DNA of 64,000 nucleotides from Perognathus longimembris pacificus (GCF_023159225.1 NC_063166.1:74898575-74962574), one strand, 5' to 3'; shown: positions 11,513 to 23,213, counted from the first letter of the stretch. Notes: generated by a model from the letters alone, not told the origin. Made by a program: numbers and translations.

Positions 11513-11699
11513 CATACGTACATACTAATTCTACCTGACTATACTGTCACTGAGACCATATTTTATTTCCTATCCCTTACTCCCCCTTTTATGCTGCTAA
11601 TTTCTTAACTCCTGGGAATTTCAGTGGTGCTCATTTGGGCCTCTTGCTTTCTTGACTTGGCCCTTCATAGAGAGCATCATCATTCTATGTTGCCTCTTT
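11381..11699 (-). repeat. Right arm of the large inverted duplication
   Basis: Reverse-complement partner of 10867-11150, separated by about 230 bp. It is about 35 bp longer, mainly because of a (CA)n tract at 11474-11504 where the left arm has only a short alternating ATAC region. The whole structure is about 830 bp and could fold into a long imperfect hairpin if transcribed. Confidence 0.9.
11474..11504. repeat. (CA)n microsatellite in the right arm
   Basis: CA tract followed by TATATATACATACGTA-type alternation. It is expanded relative to the left arm. Confidence 0.95.
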
Positions 11700-13285
11700 G
11701 CTGTTCCTTAGACTAAGAAACGGCTGGGAGAGCCTGTCGCCACGGGGTCTCCTTGGTCTTGTGTCACAGCACCCAGCACCCAGCACCCACTCCAACCAGG
11801 TTCTCACTGCCACCAGGATGCTGAAACTGCTCTTCTTGGGTCACACTGACCCCAGATGGCTGGATTCAAATGTCAGTCCTCACCATGCCCCCCTATTTCC
11901 ACCTGCAGTGCTGATGGGGCTAGTGGCCCTCTCCTCTTCCCTCTCTGGGATTCCAGACCATTCTCTTGCTTACCCTCCCCCCTCCTACTCTCTCACGCCC
12001 CCCTGGTGTATTCTCCCACTCTTCCTGATCACTGCATATTGGACTGCTCAGTGCTCCATTCTTACATTTCTGTTCCCCTCTCCTCCCCTCCCCTGCCCTC
12101 TCCTCTCTTCCCCTCTCTTCTTCTCCTACCCAGAAGTGTCTCATCCTATCCCTAGACTATAAGCAGCATCCACACACTGGTCTTTTCAAACTTCATATCT
12201 TTATCCATGAACTCTCTGTCGCTAGGCTCTTGGACTATCTAACTGACATGCCCACATAGGCATCCAACAGACATCTCAAGTCTCCCTGGTCCAAGCCGGC
12301 TCTTCCTCTCCTTCTTTGACATCCTTCCATGTGCATGCTCCCCTGATACCTCAGCCTGCCCAGTATCACACCAGATGCTTTGTTTAATTTTTCTTCCGTT
12401 TCTCCCTTTGGCATTCTGTTTCTTCCACGATCCTGGCCAGTAATCACAGGACCACTTCCTTGCTGTCCTGTCCTGATCCCCAGCCCAGCCTTGCTACACT
12501 GAGGTCACCGCGAGCATTTAGTGGAGCCACACCCTCATCTTTGTAGGCAGGGAGGGTGAAGCCGACACACATTCTTATCCTGGGACAGCCTTCCTCTTAG
12601 AAACATAACTTTAGTGCCATGATTCCCTCAGGAAAGCCTTTCCTGGCTTCCACCCTCATTCCAAGCCGAAATGACACTGCACCTCTGAGGTCCCTAACAC
12701 CTAGCTATTATTCAAACAGCAAAAAAAGTAAAAGGAAATCCCACATTTGCAGACAGGTGAAACTCCATTGCAGAGCCAATGAGGCCCTAGCACACTCCTT
12801 CCTGCCCCGTCACCATGGCTACGGGTGACAAATCATGCCTGCAAGAGCGCGGGGCACATCTGCAGGATATATACCCATTGCCCCTGGGGACCATCCCTGG
12901 AAATCAAGAACATCGCCGGTCACCACCAATGCTTTCTGAGTCCACAGTTATTAAAAATAATCAAAGCCACTGACTGGGAACTAGGGAAGGGTATAGAATG
13001 TTCAACAAACCATGAACTACAGATCCTATCTAAAGGCATCCCACAGAAAGAAATGTTTAAAGAACGTTTTACACTCAGAAGAATACATGTCCATGCACTG
13101 AGCCAGGCTCATGGCCCACGAATTTGTAATCTCTAAGTCCGATGACATGAAAAGCTCCAAAATGCGTGAGATCTCTGGTATTAATACTGAACGAAGGCTT
13201 TCCAGATGGACAAGAAATGACTACACATAACTTTCCTGGTGACAGATGGAGCCACAACACCACACAGCACCATCTAGATGACAAG
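11700..13285. other. Mostly unique sequence, C/T-rich in its first part
   Basis: Open frames at 11698-12162 and 11856-12155 run through a pyrimidine-rich stretch and have low-complexity Pro/Ser/Leu translations, so they are not credible genes. A triplicated CAGCACC occurs at about 11768-11788. Around 12590-12720, 'gattccctcaggaaagcctt' with the flanking wording resembles an L2 3' end (weak). Confidence 0.5.
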
Positions 13286-13287
13286 AC

Positions 13288-13432
13288 ATTTTCACAAGTC
13301 ACCTGAATAATGGCCCCAAGAGGCAGGTTCATTATTACTGCTATTTTACCTTTGAGAAGACCAGAGCCTAGCAAAGACAGATGACTTACCAAGGTCACTC
13401 AGAAAGGATTTGAGAGAGCTGAAAGCTTGGCA
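13288..13432 (-). mobile_element. MIR SINE
   Basis: Reverse-complement MIR core: 'gaggcaggttcattattact', 'gctattttacctttgagaag' and 'cttaccaaggtcactcag'. Confidence 0.7.
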
Positions 13433-13580
13433 TCAATGCCAGGGACCCCACATGCATTGTGGGCATGTCTAGGGTTCTCTGGGGCCAATGGCACCCAACA
13501 ATGCCAATACCTATTGGTGTCAACATGGACAGAGGATTCTGAATTCATACTATGAGTTCAGATGAGAATTCCCTGGATAT

Positions 13581-13583
<3 letters not shown>

Positions 13584-13633
<50 letters not shown>
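13584..13633. repeat. (TG)n microsatellite at a SINE tail
   Basis: Pure TG tract abutting the 3' end of the minus-strand type A SINE that follows. On the SINE sense strand it is a (CA)n tail. Confidence 0.97.
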
Positions 13634-13634
<1 letters not shown>

Positions 13635-13635
13635 G

Positions 13636-13868
13636 TGCATGCTGTTACTGGGGCATGAACTTAGAGCTAGGGAGCTGTCCCTTAGCTTTTTTCATTCAAG
13701 GCTGGTGCTCCACCACTAGTGTCACAGCTCCACTCCCAGATTTTTGGTGGTTAATTAGAAATAAGAGTCTCCTAGACTTTCCTGCTTGGGTTAGCTTCAA
13801 ATTGAGTTCCTCAGATCTCAGCCTCCTGAGTAGCTAGGATTACAGACATGAGCTGCCACCAGCAACTG
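13636..13868 (-). mobile_element. Type A SINE
   Basis: Reverse complement, full length: 'ggctggtgctccaccactag', 'tggttaattagaaataagag', 'tctcagcctcctgagtagct' and 'aggattacagacatgagc'. Its tail is a dinucleotide microsatellite instead of poly-A. Confidence 0.9.
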
Positions 13869-13869
13869 G

Positions 13870-14425
13870 TTTGAACTTGCTTTTTAATACTTGATTTTTT
13901 TTCCCCAATTACAGTCCATGCTATAGATCTCCAATCATATACAACCAGCTAGGGAAAACCATGACATTTGTGTGTAAAACACCCTTCCCTTCTGGTAATG
14001 GAAGCAGCCAGGGTGTGGTGAGCAGACTGTGCCATGCTCCCTGGCTCCCGAGACTGCCTGTGAGAGCCCTGAAAACAAAACCAGCTTCACATCGGAAGGG
14101 ACTACGGCTTCAGCAAAAAGGTCCAGCAGCAGCCCAGTCTCCTCCCCATCTCCTGCAGGCCCCATGGTCTCTTTGCCCTGGTGGTTTAAGCATGGGTTAA
14201 AGCGCTCTGAATGACATGTTCAAGGTGAAGAAAGCCACACTCACACGAAATGGCTCAAATGTGCATGGAACATCACAGCTGGTAAATTGCCTGAGTCTCC
14301 CAGTAGTCCCCAGACTGCACTGCTGTTAACCTCCACGTGAAGATCAAGAAACGGGACTCAGCAAGGTGAGTGGAGCTGGCTGAGCCCGGTGCGAATGGGA
14401 ACAGATGAGAGCCCAGGTCGCACAC
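13870..14425. other. Unique sequence
   Basis: Opposite-strand open frames near 13935-14214 overlap each other and show no motif. Nothing else was recognised. Confidence 0.5.
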
Positions 14426-14427
14426 CT

Positions 14428-14560
14428 GTGCTCTCAGACTTCACTAGCCACACGTGAAGCACCTAGGGAGCTTTGAGAAGCGGATTCTGGGTCATGCTCT
14501 AGGGAGTCGGATCCCATCATAGATAGGTTGGGTCTGAGCATCTACATTTTGTTTTCAAAA
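14428..14560. mobile_element. MER5-like hAT-Charlie fragment
   Basis: 'cacctagggagctttgagaa', 'gcggattctgggtcatgc' and 'tgagcatctacattttg' resemble the MER5-type non-autonomous hAT element. It is heavily diverged; orientation is uncertain. Confidence 0.5.
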
Positions 14561-14777
14561 AACAAAAGGAAGCATCCCAGATGGATATAAAGCAGGGAGG
14601 GGCTTCATTGTCTACGGTAGGAAAGTCGCTGTGCCCGTAGAGCATGTCTTCCAGAAGCATCTTCCGAATGCAAACCTTAACATTAAAATGATGGAAATCA
14701 GCTCCCAAAGCATTCCCGCAGCTGTGAGCCCAGGCTTGGCAGAACTGCTGGCATTTAAGCATGTGTCCTGTGTTTGT

Positions 14778-15102
14778 GACACTTTCATCCCTGTAACAAA
14801 ATACCTGGCATAAACAACTTAAAGGGAGGTATCATTTCTTGGGGCTCATGGTTTCGGAGATTTTAGCCCACAGCCTTTGAATCTATTGATATTTGGCCTG
14901 TGGTGAGGGAGAATGGGATCACAGGAGGAACATGAGATACAGGCTGCTCTAGCTCAGTGACTAGGAAGCAGAGAAGTGGGAGGCCCATACTAGTTAGCTC
15001 TCCATTTTCTCCTTTTATTCCAACTAGACCTCCGGCCTATGGAATGGTGCTGCCTACATTTAAGGTATGTCTTCCTCCCTCAGTTAATCCTGTCTGAAAA
15101 TG

Positions 15103-15149
<47 letters not shown>

Positions 15150-15215
15150 CTGCTTTTTCTAATCTTCCAGGACCTTGCCAATCCCATCCGGTTGACCACC
15201 AAGATTAACCACCAT
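14778..15215 (-). mobile_element. MaLR-like LTR, reverse orientation
   Basis: 'ccctgtaacaaaatacctgg', 'cataaacaacttaaaggg', 'ggggctcatggtttcgg' and, at the other end, 'gaccaccaagattaaccacc' are antisense pieces of an LTR family also present at 17990 (plus) and 23630 (minus). It is internally deleted and carries a CA tract. No internal retroviral sequence accompanies it. Confidence 0.65.
15106..15147. repeat. (CA)n microsatellite
   Basis: Pure CA tract inside the decayed LTR. Confidence 0.97.
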
Positions 15216-16212
15216 ACCATCACACTTCCTAAATTCTCTCAGGCCTCTGGCACAAGCTTGATCAAATCCTAGCACCTCTTCTACAGATAATTCATATTCT
15301 AAAGTAGCTTGCTTGTTTTATAAATTACTTTGAAAGGTGTGGCTTACATAGACTTGCTGTCTGAGATAAAAATGTGTGCTCCTTTGTGTGAGAAGAGCAA
15401 GAACTTAACAGTCACCCCCAACACAGAGAGGTCCCCCTTGCTTGAGGAAGACTGGAAGTGAAGTCTTCTCTGCGTGATTCAGGGTTCATGGAGGCTCTGC
15501 CCACATGCCACCTGAAATTTCCTAAGCCACCTGCTGACAGCCACTCTAGATCCATTACCACCTCCCCTCTCCTCCTTCTTAGACCAACCGGGCACCTGGC
15601 AATGACCTTCTGCAGGTCACTGCCCCAGCAGAGGGCTGTGTGAGCCGACACCTCATGCCCGTCTCATTTTCGGTACCCAGCTGATCCAGGTAGCAAAGAA
15701 CAAACATTCTTTACGAAGCAATTCTTATTGCAATTTGCTCCACTGCACCTGAGACTGCGAGATGCTCACTGCATTCAACAAGGGGTGGAGGCTGACATGT
15801 ATCATGAGGGCTCCAATCTCCCAAGGGAGTATTTCCCAGTGAATCTTGGGTCAGGCCTACGGCTGTGCTCCCGGTGATGGCATCCTTAAGTCCGTGAGAA
15901 CCACACAGATCCCAGGGTCTACACAGCTTTGTGAGCCTCTCTCTCCATGTCACACTTCCTTACTTACAACAGGAAGGAGTTGTGCTTACCTGTACAAGAC
16001 TGCCGTGGAAATGGAGTGAAGTAATGTATGTCAAGCCTCGGCGGGTGACAGCCAGGCTTCAAGGGCGTTCCCTGGAAGAATGACAGCTGCCACAAACACT
16101 GCCCACTTCCCAGTCATGGAGAAGCCACTAAGGCAGGGCTTATTTCTATTCCTGTTCCAGGCCACCCCATAGCTGTTATTGCCCAGAAAGGATGCTTCCC
16201 TGCTGTGAGTAA

Positions 16213-16216
<4 letters not shown>

Positions 16217-16252
<36 letters not shown>
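16217..16252. repeat. (TG)n microsatellite
   Basis: Pure TG tract of about 18 units. Confidence 0.96.
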
Positions 16253-16255
<3 letters not shown>

Positions 16256-16511
16256 CAAGTCTGCATCAGCCAAGGTCTCAGCAGCCCTGGAAGCTAAAAC
16301 AACTGTGCAATGATGCGCAGGTAGTGTTTTAAAGCTGCTGTTGATGTGTTGTGGGATGTCAGCAGTGAGAAAGGGCAGGAAAATCTGAGAGGCCAGCAAA
16401 GAATAAAAATCTCATTCCTCCAGGTCTAAGTATACAGTCCCTGTCAGAGAAGAACTGAGGCAGAGCAGGGAGAGTAGGCATTACCCCTACCTTTCTGGAT
16501 GGCAATAAGGT

Positions 16512-16522
16512 GGGGGGGGGGG
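16512..16522. repeat. Homopolymer G11
   Basis: Uninterrupted run of 11 G. Confidence 0.9.
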
Positions 16523-17614
16523 TTGATTAATCTAAACCCTAGCTTATTCCACAAGGCTCTGATTCCCTACCCTAAATTTAAACAGCTGCTCTTTCAATGT
16601 AATGGAACGCAAATGTCTGAAGAGCTCGAATTTTAATTATCAAAGTCCTGATGAAAATCTGAATCAACAGCTGCTCCTGGCAAGGCAGCCCTGGGAGATG
16701 CCCAGAATCGGGCAGTGGGAGGGGACAGTAGGACAGAACCCAGACAGGATGAGGAAGGCTGCAGATGTCTGGGGGGCTCTGCACCTGCAGCTGTGAGCTG
16801 CGGGGCAGACAAAATGGTCCAGGATGCAGCAGGCAAAGGAGAGACGCACAGGGGCACACCTGTCCTTGTACCATACACCATGTGCATCCGGCATATATCG
16901 GTAAGAGCGACAGGGCAAAGAGGTGATGGCAGGAGTTGTGAGGAGGCCTGGCAGTGGTGCTTCCGGTGAGGAGAGGAAGAGGAAAAGGACAGCTACTCAG
17001 GAGGGCAAGAAGGAGCCAGACAGAGTGGAAGCAAGTATTAGCGTCAACGAAGAGATCACGCGAGACAGGCAGGAAGCACTGTAATCCCCATGTTCGGAAG
17101 TATTAAAGCCTCTGCTCATTGCCTACCTTGTCTTCCCCAGGTGAGAAGCCTCCCCCCTACCTGCAGCAAGTATTTCAGGACAGTGGTTACTATCACTCAG
17201 CCTGGCTTCTTTCACTTTCTGACAGAAGAATGAATCCTACCTCCCAAGGATTTGGCCTTCCTGGTCTGAGATTTTTGACTCTTCAAATATCTCACGCCAG
17301 CCAGCACCATCGGTCACTTTGTCTGGCTAGCTTTGCCCCATGCTGCAAATACTGGAGTCACAGAGCAACCAGTTCCCTTCTGTGCTTCATCCACCCATTC
17401 GGACAAGATGGCCAGGAGGCCAGCTCCCTGGGTGAGTGTGGAAGTCACTACAAGATCTCCAGAAGAAAGTCTGGGCACATGTGCCGGTTTTAACATCCTG
17501 AGTAGTTGACAGAGCAACTTTCTCTGAAGAAGATGTTTTATGCCTTACATTCAAGGATCTTTGGTACCACATTATTCCTAAGAATGTAAAGGAATAAAAA
17601 AAAAGGGTTCAACA

Positions 17615-17935
17615 ATGAGAGGCTCGGTTAAATAGTTGTGATGTGCTTAGATGGTTGAAGTGCATGCTGCTATCAATAATTCAGAGTTCCAAAGTGTAGG
17701 GACACACTTGTAAGAAAACGTTAAGCAATAAAGCAAGAAATGAGATAATCCATCGCACACATAATTATTCCAATTGTGTTTAAGAGACACAGCAGCATAA
17801 ATAGAAACAAGAAGAAAATATAAAACGAACAGGAAGTACATTAATCACCGATGTTCCTACCGATAGATTTTTATTTTTTTCCCTGGGTTTTCCTCATTGT
17901 TTTGTAAATCACCAGAAACAGATGTTTTGTACAAA
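17615..17935 (+). mobile_element. Old L1/HAL1-like 3' fragment
   Basis: 'ctcggttaaatagttgtgat', 'tgaagtgcatgctgctatca', 'cgttaagcaataaagcaag' and 'ttttcctcattgttttgtaa' follow the familiar L1 3' order: lone host-copy phrase, then the polythymidine-flanked end. No frame is preserved. Confidence 0.55.
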
Positions 17936-17989
17936 CCATTGAATTTCTTAAATAAAAAATAAAGAAGTTTTTGCATGCCCTCAGAAGTC

Positions 17990-18307
17990 TGCAGACAGGA
18001 GGTCTGGTTTTCGGGTGGTGCTATTAGGAGGTGGTGGAACCTTTCTTTAGCAAGTGGAGCCAAAGGGGAAGTCTTTAGGTCATTGGTTTGTGTCCTTGTT
18101 GGGGACTGTGGAACTCTGGACTTTCCCTTCCTCCTCTTTCTCTTTTAGCCCGACCACACACTCCTACCATGATCAACTGCCTCAGCACAAATCCAAAGCA
18201 GCAAAGCCAGTAGGTCATGAACTGAAATCTCCCAAACTATAAACCTTTGTTTTTTATTAGTTGACCATCTCAAACATTTTGTTACAGTGACATCAAGGTG
18301 ACTAGTA
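17990..18307 (+). mobile_element. MaLR-like LTR (3' part)
   Basis: 'gtggtgctattaggaggtgg', 'tgaactgaaatctcccaaac', 'tataaacctttg' and terminal 'acattttgttacagtgacat' with 'gactagtaca' match the 3' end of a MaLR-type LTR. Same family as the inverted copy at 14778. Confidence 0.7.
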
Positions 18308-18309
18308 CA

Positions 18310-19560
18310 GCAAGTTAGACACACAGTGCTTAACCTTGATAGGACACAGAGCTTGTCAACAAAATGTTTCTTCTTCTCACGGTGCTAAGAACCAAATGGG
18401 TGGAAACAGTTCCCCCTGAAATCAACTTAAAAAAAAAATACAATCTGGTCTCATGTTTGTGGGGATACAAGTGTCCTCAGCTCTGTAAGCATGCCTTGGA
18501 GAAACCCACTGAAGTAGCAGTTTCTGAACACACCCCTCAAGGGTTACCAGTTGCCATGACAATGTGCTAGCAAACCATTTGTTAACGTCCTCCCTGCACT
18601 GTTGATTTGGAGTATCAGAATGGCCCATGTGACTCATCACTGCCAGTTCTGGGTCTTCATCTTAGTGCCTAACTTGGCTGAAAAATGACCCTCCAATGAG
18701 AAGCTGAGCTCCAGGAGACTGCCTTTAGTGTGTCTGGTGCCCATTCTAATGGGCAGTCACTAGGAAAATGTCTAGACATCCTATCATTGAACTTGTTCCT
18801 AGGAAGCAAAGAAGGGGATGGGAGTCAGGCTTGGGGTATGTGGTGGTAGTGAGGAAGATGAGCCCACCTTTGGGGTTCCCACTATATCTAACAGCAGCCT
18901 GCAACATCAGTGCAATGGAAAAGCACCTCACTGCTCTACGAGGCCTTCTAATAACAATGCCTTCATAAATAGGGGAGGAGGAAAATCCCTTCTAATTCGG
19001 GCTTTATGTTTTGGGAGGCGTAGGCCAAGTACCTTGAGTTCTCATTCTATCAAACTGTCCACAAGGATCCAGGAACTTGTCATCTGACAAGGGTCAGCCT
19101 ATGGGCAAACAACAAAAGCTGGGCTAGAGAAGATAGCCGCAGGCCCCCTGGACACTCAAGTCTTCATCGTTCATCCTACAAACTCCCTGACAGCACCCAC
19201 CTTTGATGATGCCCAGCAAGGTCCTTGTCCATCCCAAGTCCTTACAATTCCGTGACTTGCCCTCTCTACTAGGAAACAACACTTGCACTACAGTGACAAA
19301 ATTTACCTTCCAGAAAGTAGCACGCTATAGCTACCAGATGAATGAGCTGAGCTTGTGTGCTATGATAGTGGTGCTCAATATCTGAATGCTAGAAGCTTTA
19401 AGAGAAACTCAGCTTTGTACTGCATGGATGAGCTAAGTAAGCCTCTCCCTCTTCCCGCTTCTCCTTGGCTAGCACCACCATCAACACTCGTAGTAGTGCT
19501 TTGGCTGAGGGTTCTAAGTCTCAGACCAGGAGTGAGGATCAGGAATCAGACCTACAGAAG
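18310..19560. other. Unique sequence
   Basis: Frames of at most 89 codons overlap on both strands. No named element was seen. Confidence 0.5.
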
Positions 19561-19562
19561 AA

Positions 19563-20005
19563 TACTGCTTGGACTGACTTATGTTCCCCTAAAATTTCTA
19601 GGTTGAAAGCCCTAAACACAAATGTCACTATATTTGAAGATAGGGCGTTTAGATGGTAATTAAAGTTAAACAAGGTCATAAAAGGAGGGGTCTAGATATC
19701 ATAGGATCAGTGTCCTTATATGAGAGAGAGAGACAGACAAAGAGGAAGAGGAGGAAAGGAGGGAGGGAGGGAGGAAGGGAGGGAGGGAGGGAGGGAGGGA
19801 GGGTGGGAGAGAGAGAACTCTCTTTACACCTGCTTGTCCCCAGGGAAGGCCAAAGGGAATTCCTAGCCAGAATGTGACTGTTCACAAGGTAGGGAGAAAG
19901 TCTTACCCAGAAACTAAATTGGTCAGACCCATGATCTAGGACTCTGGGCTCTGGAATTCTGAGAAATTAAATATCTATTGTTAACAAGATCCGCCTCTGA
20001 ATCTT
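19563..20005 (+). mobile_element. MLT1-type MaLR LTR
   Basis: 'gacttatgttcccctaaaat', 'tatttgaagatagggcgttt', 'aattaaagttaaacaaggtc', 'ataggatcagtgtccttata' and 'ctggaattctgagaaattaa' follow MLT1 order. A GGGA array has grown inside the usual purine-rich middle. Confidence 0.8.
19759..19808. repeat. (GGGA)n array
   Basis: About twelve GGGA-type units with one GGAA and one GGTG variant, within the MLT1. Many GGG tracts make it a G-quadruplex candidate on the plus strand. Confidence 0.95.
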
Positions 20006-20009
20006 TTTA

Positions 20010-21225
20010 CAGCAGCTGGAACTACACAGAACAACTGGTACCAAAGGCTGCTGGATATCACTGCTTCCCGAAAGCCACACGGCTACCATGTAACCTCAGA
20101 AGAAACCTGGAACCTGTGTGAAGCAAGTACGGGGAGGGGGGCCCTTCACCCAGCATGAGCAGAACAGGCTTCTGGAGAGGCGAGAGGGAGGGGAATTGTT
20201 GCTAATACATGTTGCTGTACTTGGTGGCCAGTTGATGAGTCTGTTGGAGGGCTTCTAGCTTGTTCTTCTAAGTAGAAATGAGCTTGCACAGAGACAATAC
20301 ATAGATGATGATCAGGAGGAGGTGGGTGCCAGACAAACTGCCAGGACCAAGGAGCCAGTGCCTTAAAATGACAGCGTTAAGGGCAGGACCCATAGTCTTC
20401 TTTTAACAACATAGCACTAAAAACGCATCCTGACTCCAGTTTTCCTAACTGTGCCCATCTCAGTTTTCACATAGAGTAGAAACACCTGCCCAAGGCTACA
20501 GTGGCCTCCTTCCCAGGAGTGATGCTTACATACTTGGTTTGGACACAGGCCCTCTAGGTTTATCCCCTCAGATAGTAAGAAGCTTCCCAATGGCCCTAGA
20601 TAAAGAGCTGCGCCAATAATAGACAGCGCCTCTCACGGGGCTGTACCAGACCAGAGTCTGTGGCTACTGAGGCTCCAGGTGAGAATATCAGACACCAAAA
20701 GGTGGCCAGACAGAGGTCAGGGGACTAAACTGGACTCCGACAAAGGGGCTCAGAAGTTAGAATGGTCTATGAAAGCCCATCTGAGAAGCCAGAAATGGTG
20801 AGGCACGATGAAAACAGAAGGTGGTTTTATAAGGGCAGCCAGGACACTGAAAAGCTCATCCAGGGTTTCAATGTTCCCAGGACTTTCCTAGCTTTGGCAC
20901 GAGTGCTGTGTCCTCACTCAGGGCAGCTGATAGACAGCCCGCTACCAATGACACCCTGGCTCAGGCCTCACGTTTGGAGAATGGCCATGACACCTAGGTT
21001 CCTTCTGTCCTGACCCCTGGATGGCCTCCCCAGTGGGTGCTGACTCCCACTTGCAAACAGCTGCAGTCGATCCAAAGATGGGGAAAAGAAAATGGCCCAA
21101 AGCATGTCTGCTCCGGCGAAGCAAAGAAGCAAGTGTCCTTGTCTCTGCCCTAATGGGTGTGTGCCTCTGCTTCTCACCTCTTCCCACCTCTCCTTCACCA
21201 CAGACCTAGAGGTAACCATTCAAAA
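20010..21225. other. Unique sequence
   Basis: Nothing recognised. Open frames at 20762-21219 overlap on both strands without motif. Confidence 0.5.
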
Positions 21226-21229
21226 ACTC

Positions 21230-21522
21230 CAAATCCACTGAGCAGCCCCTGGGCTCCTCTGTGGACTGGAGGATGAAGCTCAAGCCTTAACTTAGCCATC
21301 AAAGCCTTTTTGAACCAGCCTCACCTATCTTTCTGGTCTATTCTCACACACTCTTGAACTCTTCAACTCCTCAACTCAGCCAGAGTGACTCCTATCTTTG
21401 CACAAGCCAGGTATCATCCTAGAATGCCCATTTTCCCTATACCTCTGCTCACCAATCCTATTTATTTGCTAAAAAAAAACAAAAAACAAAAAACTTAAGA
21501 CCTCATTGTTTCTCTGGGGTGT

Positions 21523-21554
<32 letters not shown>

Positions 21555-21715
21555 TTATGCTTGTCACTAATCTCAACATTTCACTAATTCTGTGATTACA
21601 AGGACTGGACCATATGTGATTGTGTTTTTCTAGCCTTGTGCATGGTTCAGTACCAGGTACAAAGTAGAAACACAGTGGGAGTTTGCTAATCCATTGATTG
21701 ATAGATTGATTGACT
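21230..21715 (+). mobile_element. L2 LINE 3' end
   Basis: 'catcaaagcctttttgaacc', 'ctcaactcagccagagtgac', 'tttgcacaagccagg' and the terminal 'ttcagtaccaggtacaaagt', followed by 'gattgattgatagattgatt', follow the L2 3' UTR order. A poly-A-like insertion and a TG tract (21519-21555) interrupt it. Confidence 0.75.
21519..21555. repeat. (TG)n microsatellite
   Basis: TG tract with one TTT interruption, inside the L2 fragment. Confidence 0.95.
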
Positions 21716-21719
21716 GATT

Positions 21720-22540
21720 AAGCTTAGCTCTCTCAAACCCTTCCAGGTGAGAATGTATTTTCCTTGAAGTTTTCAGCCATTACAAGTGACAGACAAGATG
21801 CCTCTTTGAATTTCCAAACACTTCTCTCAAAGCTTTCTGTCTCACCTACCAGCTCGTGCCACCAACAGGATGAGGCTCAGAGATGTTTCTGTCAGAGCAC
21901 CCTTCTGCTTTTTCATTGTTGATTTACTTTAAAATGCAACTCAGTGGCTTCAAGTTTGAAGAAGAATGTAGCTAGGTGTTCAGCCTGTCCTCAAACATCT
22001 GTCACCCACGGGCTGAGGAGATGTGACTCCCGTCTTCCCAGCCCAACGAGATGATATTTCTCAACCACAATACAGGCCCAGCCAGCCATAAAATCATGGT
22101 GAATTCCCTATCAGCTCAACATCCTCTGCAATTTTTCAGAGAATATGATTCAATCTGAAACTAAGTGCAACAGTCTGGAACACATTTTTCCCCAGTGCCT
22201 AACTTTCAGCCTCCTATAAATACCCAGCTGGCCTTCTGGGCAGAGACACCTCTTGGGATAATCGAACAGACTTCCACTGATGGCTTGGCCTTGAGCAGTG
22301 TCAGAAGGTGCTGAGAATTTACACATCTTATTATGGCATTGCTAACAGGGTCTTGGGCAGTTTGTGGGGCCTGATGTTGTGTCAAACACCTGAGCCAAAG
22401 GAAGGCCATAAATGAGAGAAAGACAGACATAGAGCAAGGGAGAAAAGCTGAATAAATACATGTGTAGCTAAGAGAAGAAACCAGAGGAAAGAATTCTACT
22501 TCTCTGATTAACATTTAAAAGAATTCCCAAAAAGAAAAAA
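21720..22540. other. Unique sequence
   Basis: No repeat recognised. A 102-codon minus-strand frame at 22206-22514 has no motif. Confidence 0.5.
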
Positions 22541-22544
22541 AATG

Positions 22545-22850
22545 CATTAGTGTATTCATGTGCTACTGTTGTATAACAGTTTACCCCCCAAAACTTAGCA
22601 GTTGTAAACATGATCTTATTTTCCAGAAGTCAACAGTCCAGACAGAGCTTAGCTTGGTCTTCTTGTCTTGTGTCTTCTAAGGAACAGGGCTGCAAGCTTC
22701 TCTGCAGGCTCACCAGGGAGAGAGCCTACTACAGAGCTCACTCATGTGGTTGTGGGAAGTATTCAGTCCACATGGGCTGGTAGACCCAGGCCTTGGGTCT
22801 TAATGAGCAGAGGTTAGAGATCTCCCCTCCCTTAGTTCTTTACCTGATGA
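22545..22850 (-). mobile_element. LTR-like fragment (ERVL/MaLR type)
   Basis: 'gtgctactgttgtataacag', 'ttaccccccaaaacttagca' and later 'agctcactcatgtggttgtg' resemble an antisense mammalian LTR in which '...caaaacttagtggctt' is typical. Family not certain. Confidence 0.45.
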
Positions 22851-23097
22851 CCCTAAAGAGCACCACAAAGCCTGCAGCTCGCTAATAAGACAGGAGCCAC
22901 CGCTTTCTGTAACCTCATCTTAGAAGTAACTCCCCCATCACTGTTTTTATTGCCATATTATTTTCTTGAAAAGAATGACTCTGAGCCTTGTCCACTCTAG
23001 AGGACAAGGAACTATACAAGGGCATGGATATTAGAAAACAGAGATTGCTGGAAACCATATCAAAAATTTCCTTCAATAGAAATACACAGTAGAATCC

Positions 23098-23170
23098 CAG
23101 AAAGGGGGGATGCAGCACAGGTCTAGCACATGCAAGGTCCTGGATTCAATCAACCCCCCCCAGCCCCCAC
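23098..23170 (+). mobile_element. ID-like SINE monomer
   Basis: 'gatgcagcacaggtctagca', 'catgcaaggtcctggattc' and 'aatcaacccc' are an ID-like tRNA-derived unit with a C-rich 3' end. Confidence 0.65.
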
Positions 23171-23183
23171 CCCTCTACATCAA

Positions 23184-23213
23184 CATCACCATCATCACCA
23201 TCATCATCATCAT
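23184..23213. repeat. (ATC)n microsatellite
   Basis: ATC/ACC triplets right after the ID-like SINE tail. Confidence 0.9.

Larger units (their letters stand above)
15220..17610. other. Mostly unique sequence
   Basis: No repeat family was recognised apart from the separately listed TG and G11 tracts. Several overlapping short frames at 16578-16969 run in both directions over a slightly GC-richer patch without any shared protein feature. Confidence 0.5.

Noticed and set aside
11698..12162. 154-codon plus-strand open frame
   Set aside because: Low-complexity Pro/Ser/Leu translation of a pyrimidine-rich tract; an overlapping second plus-strand frame is equally open.
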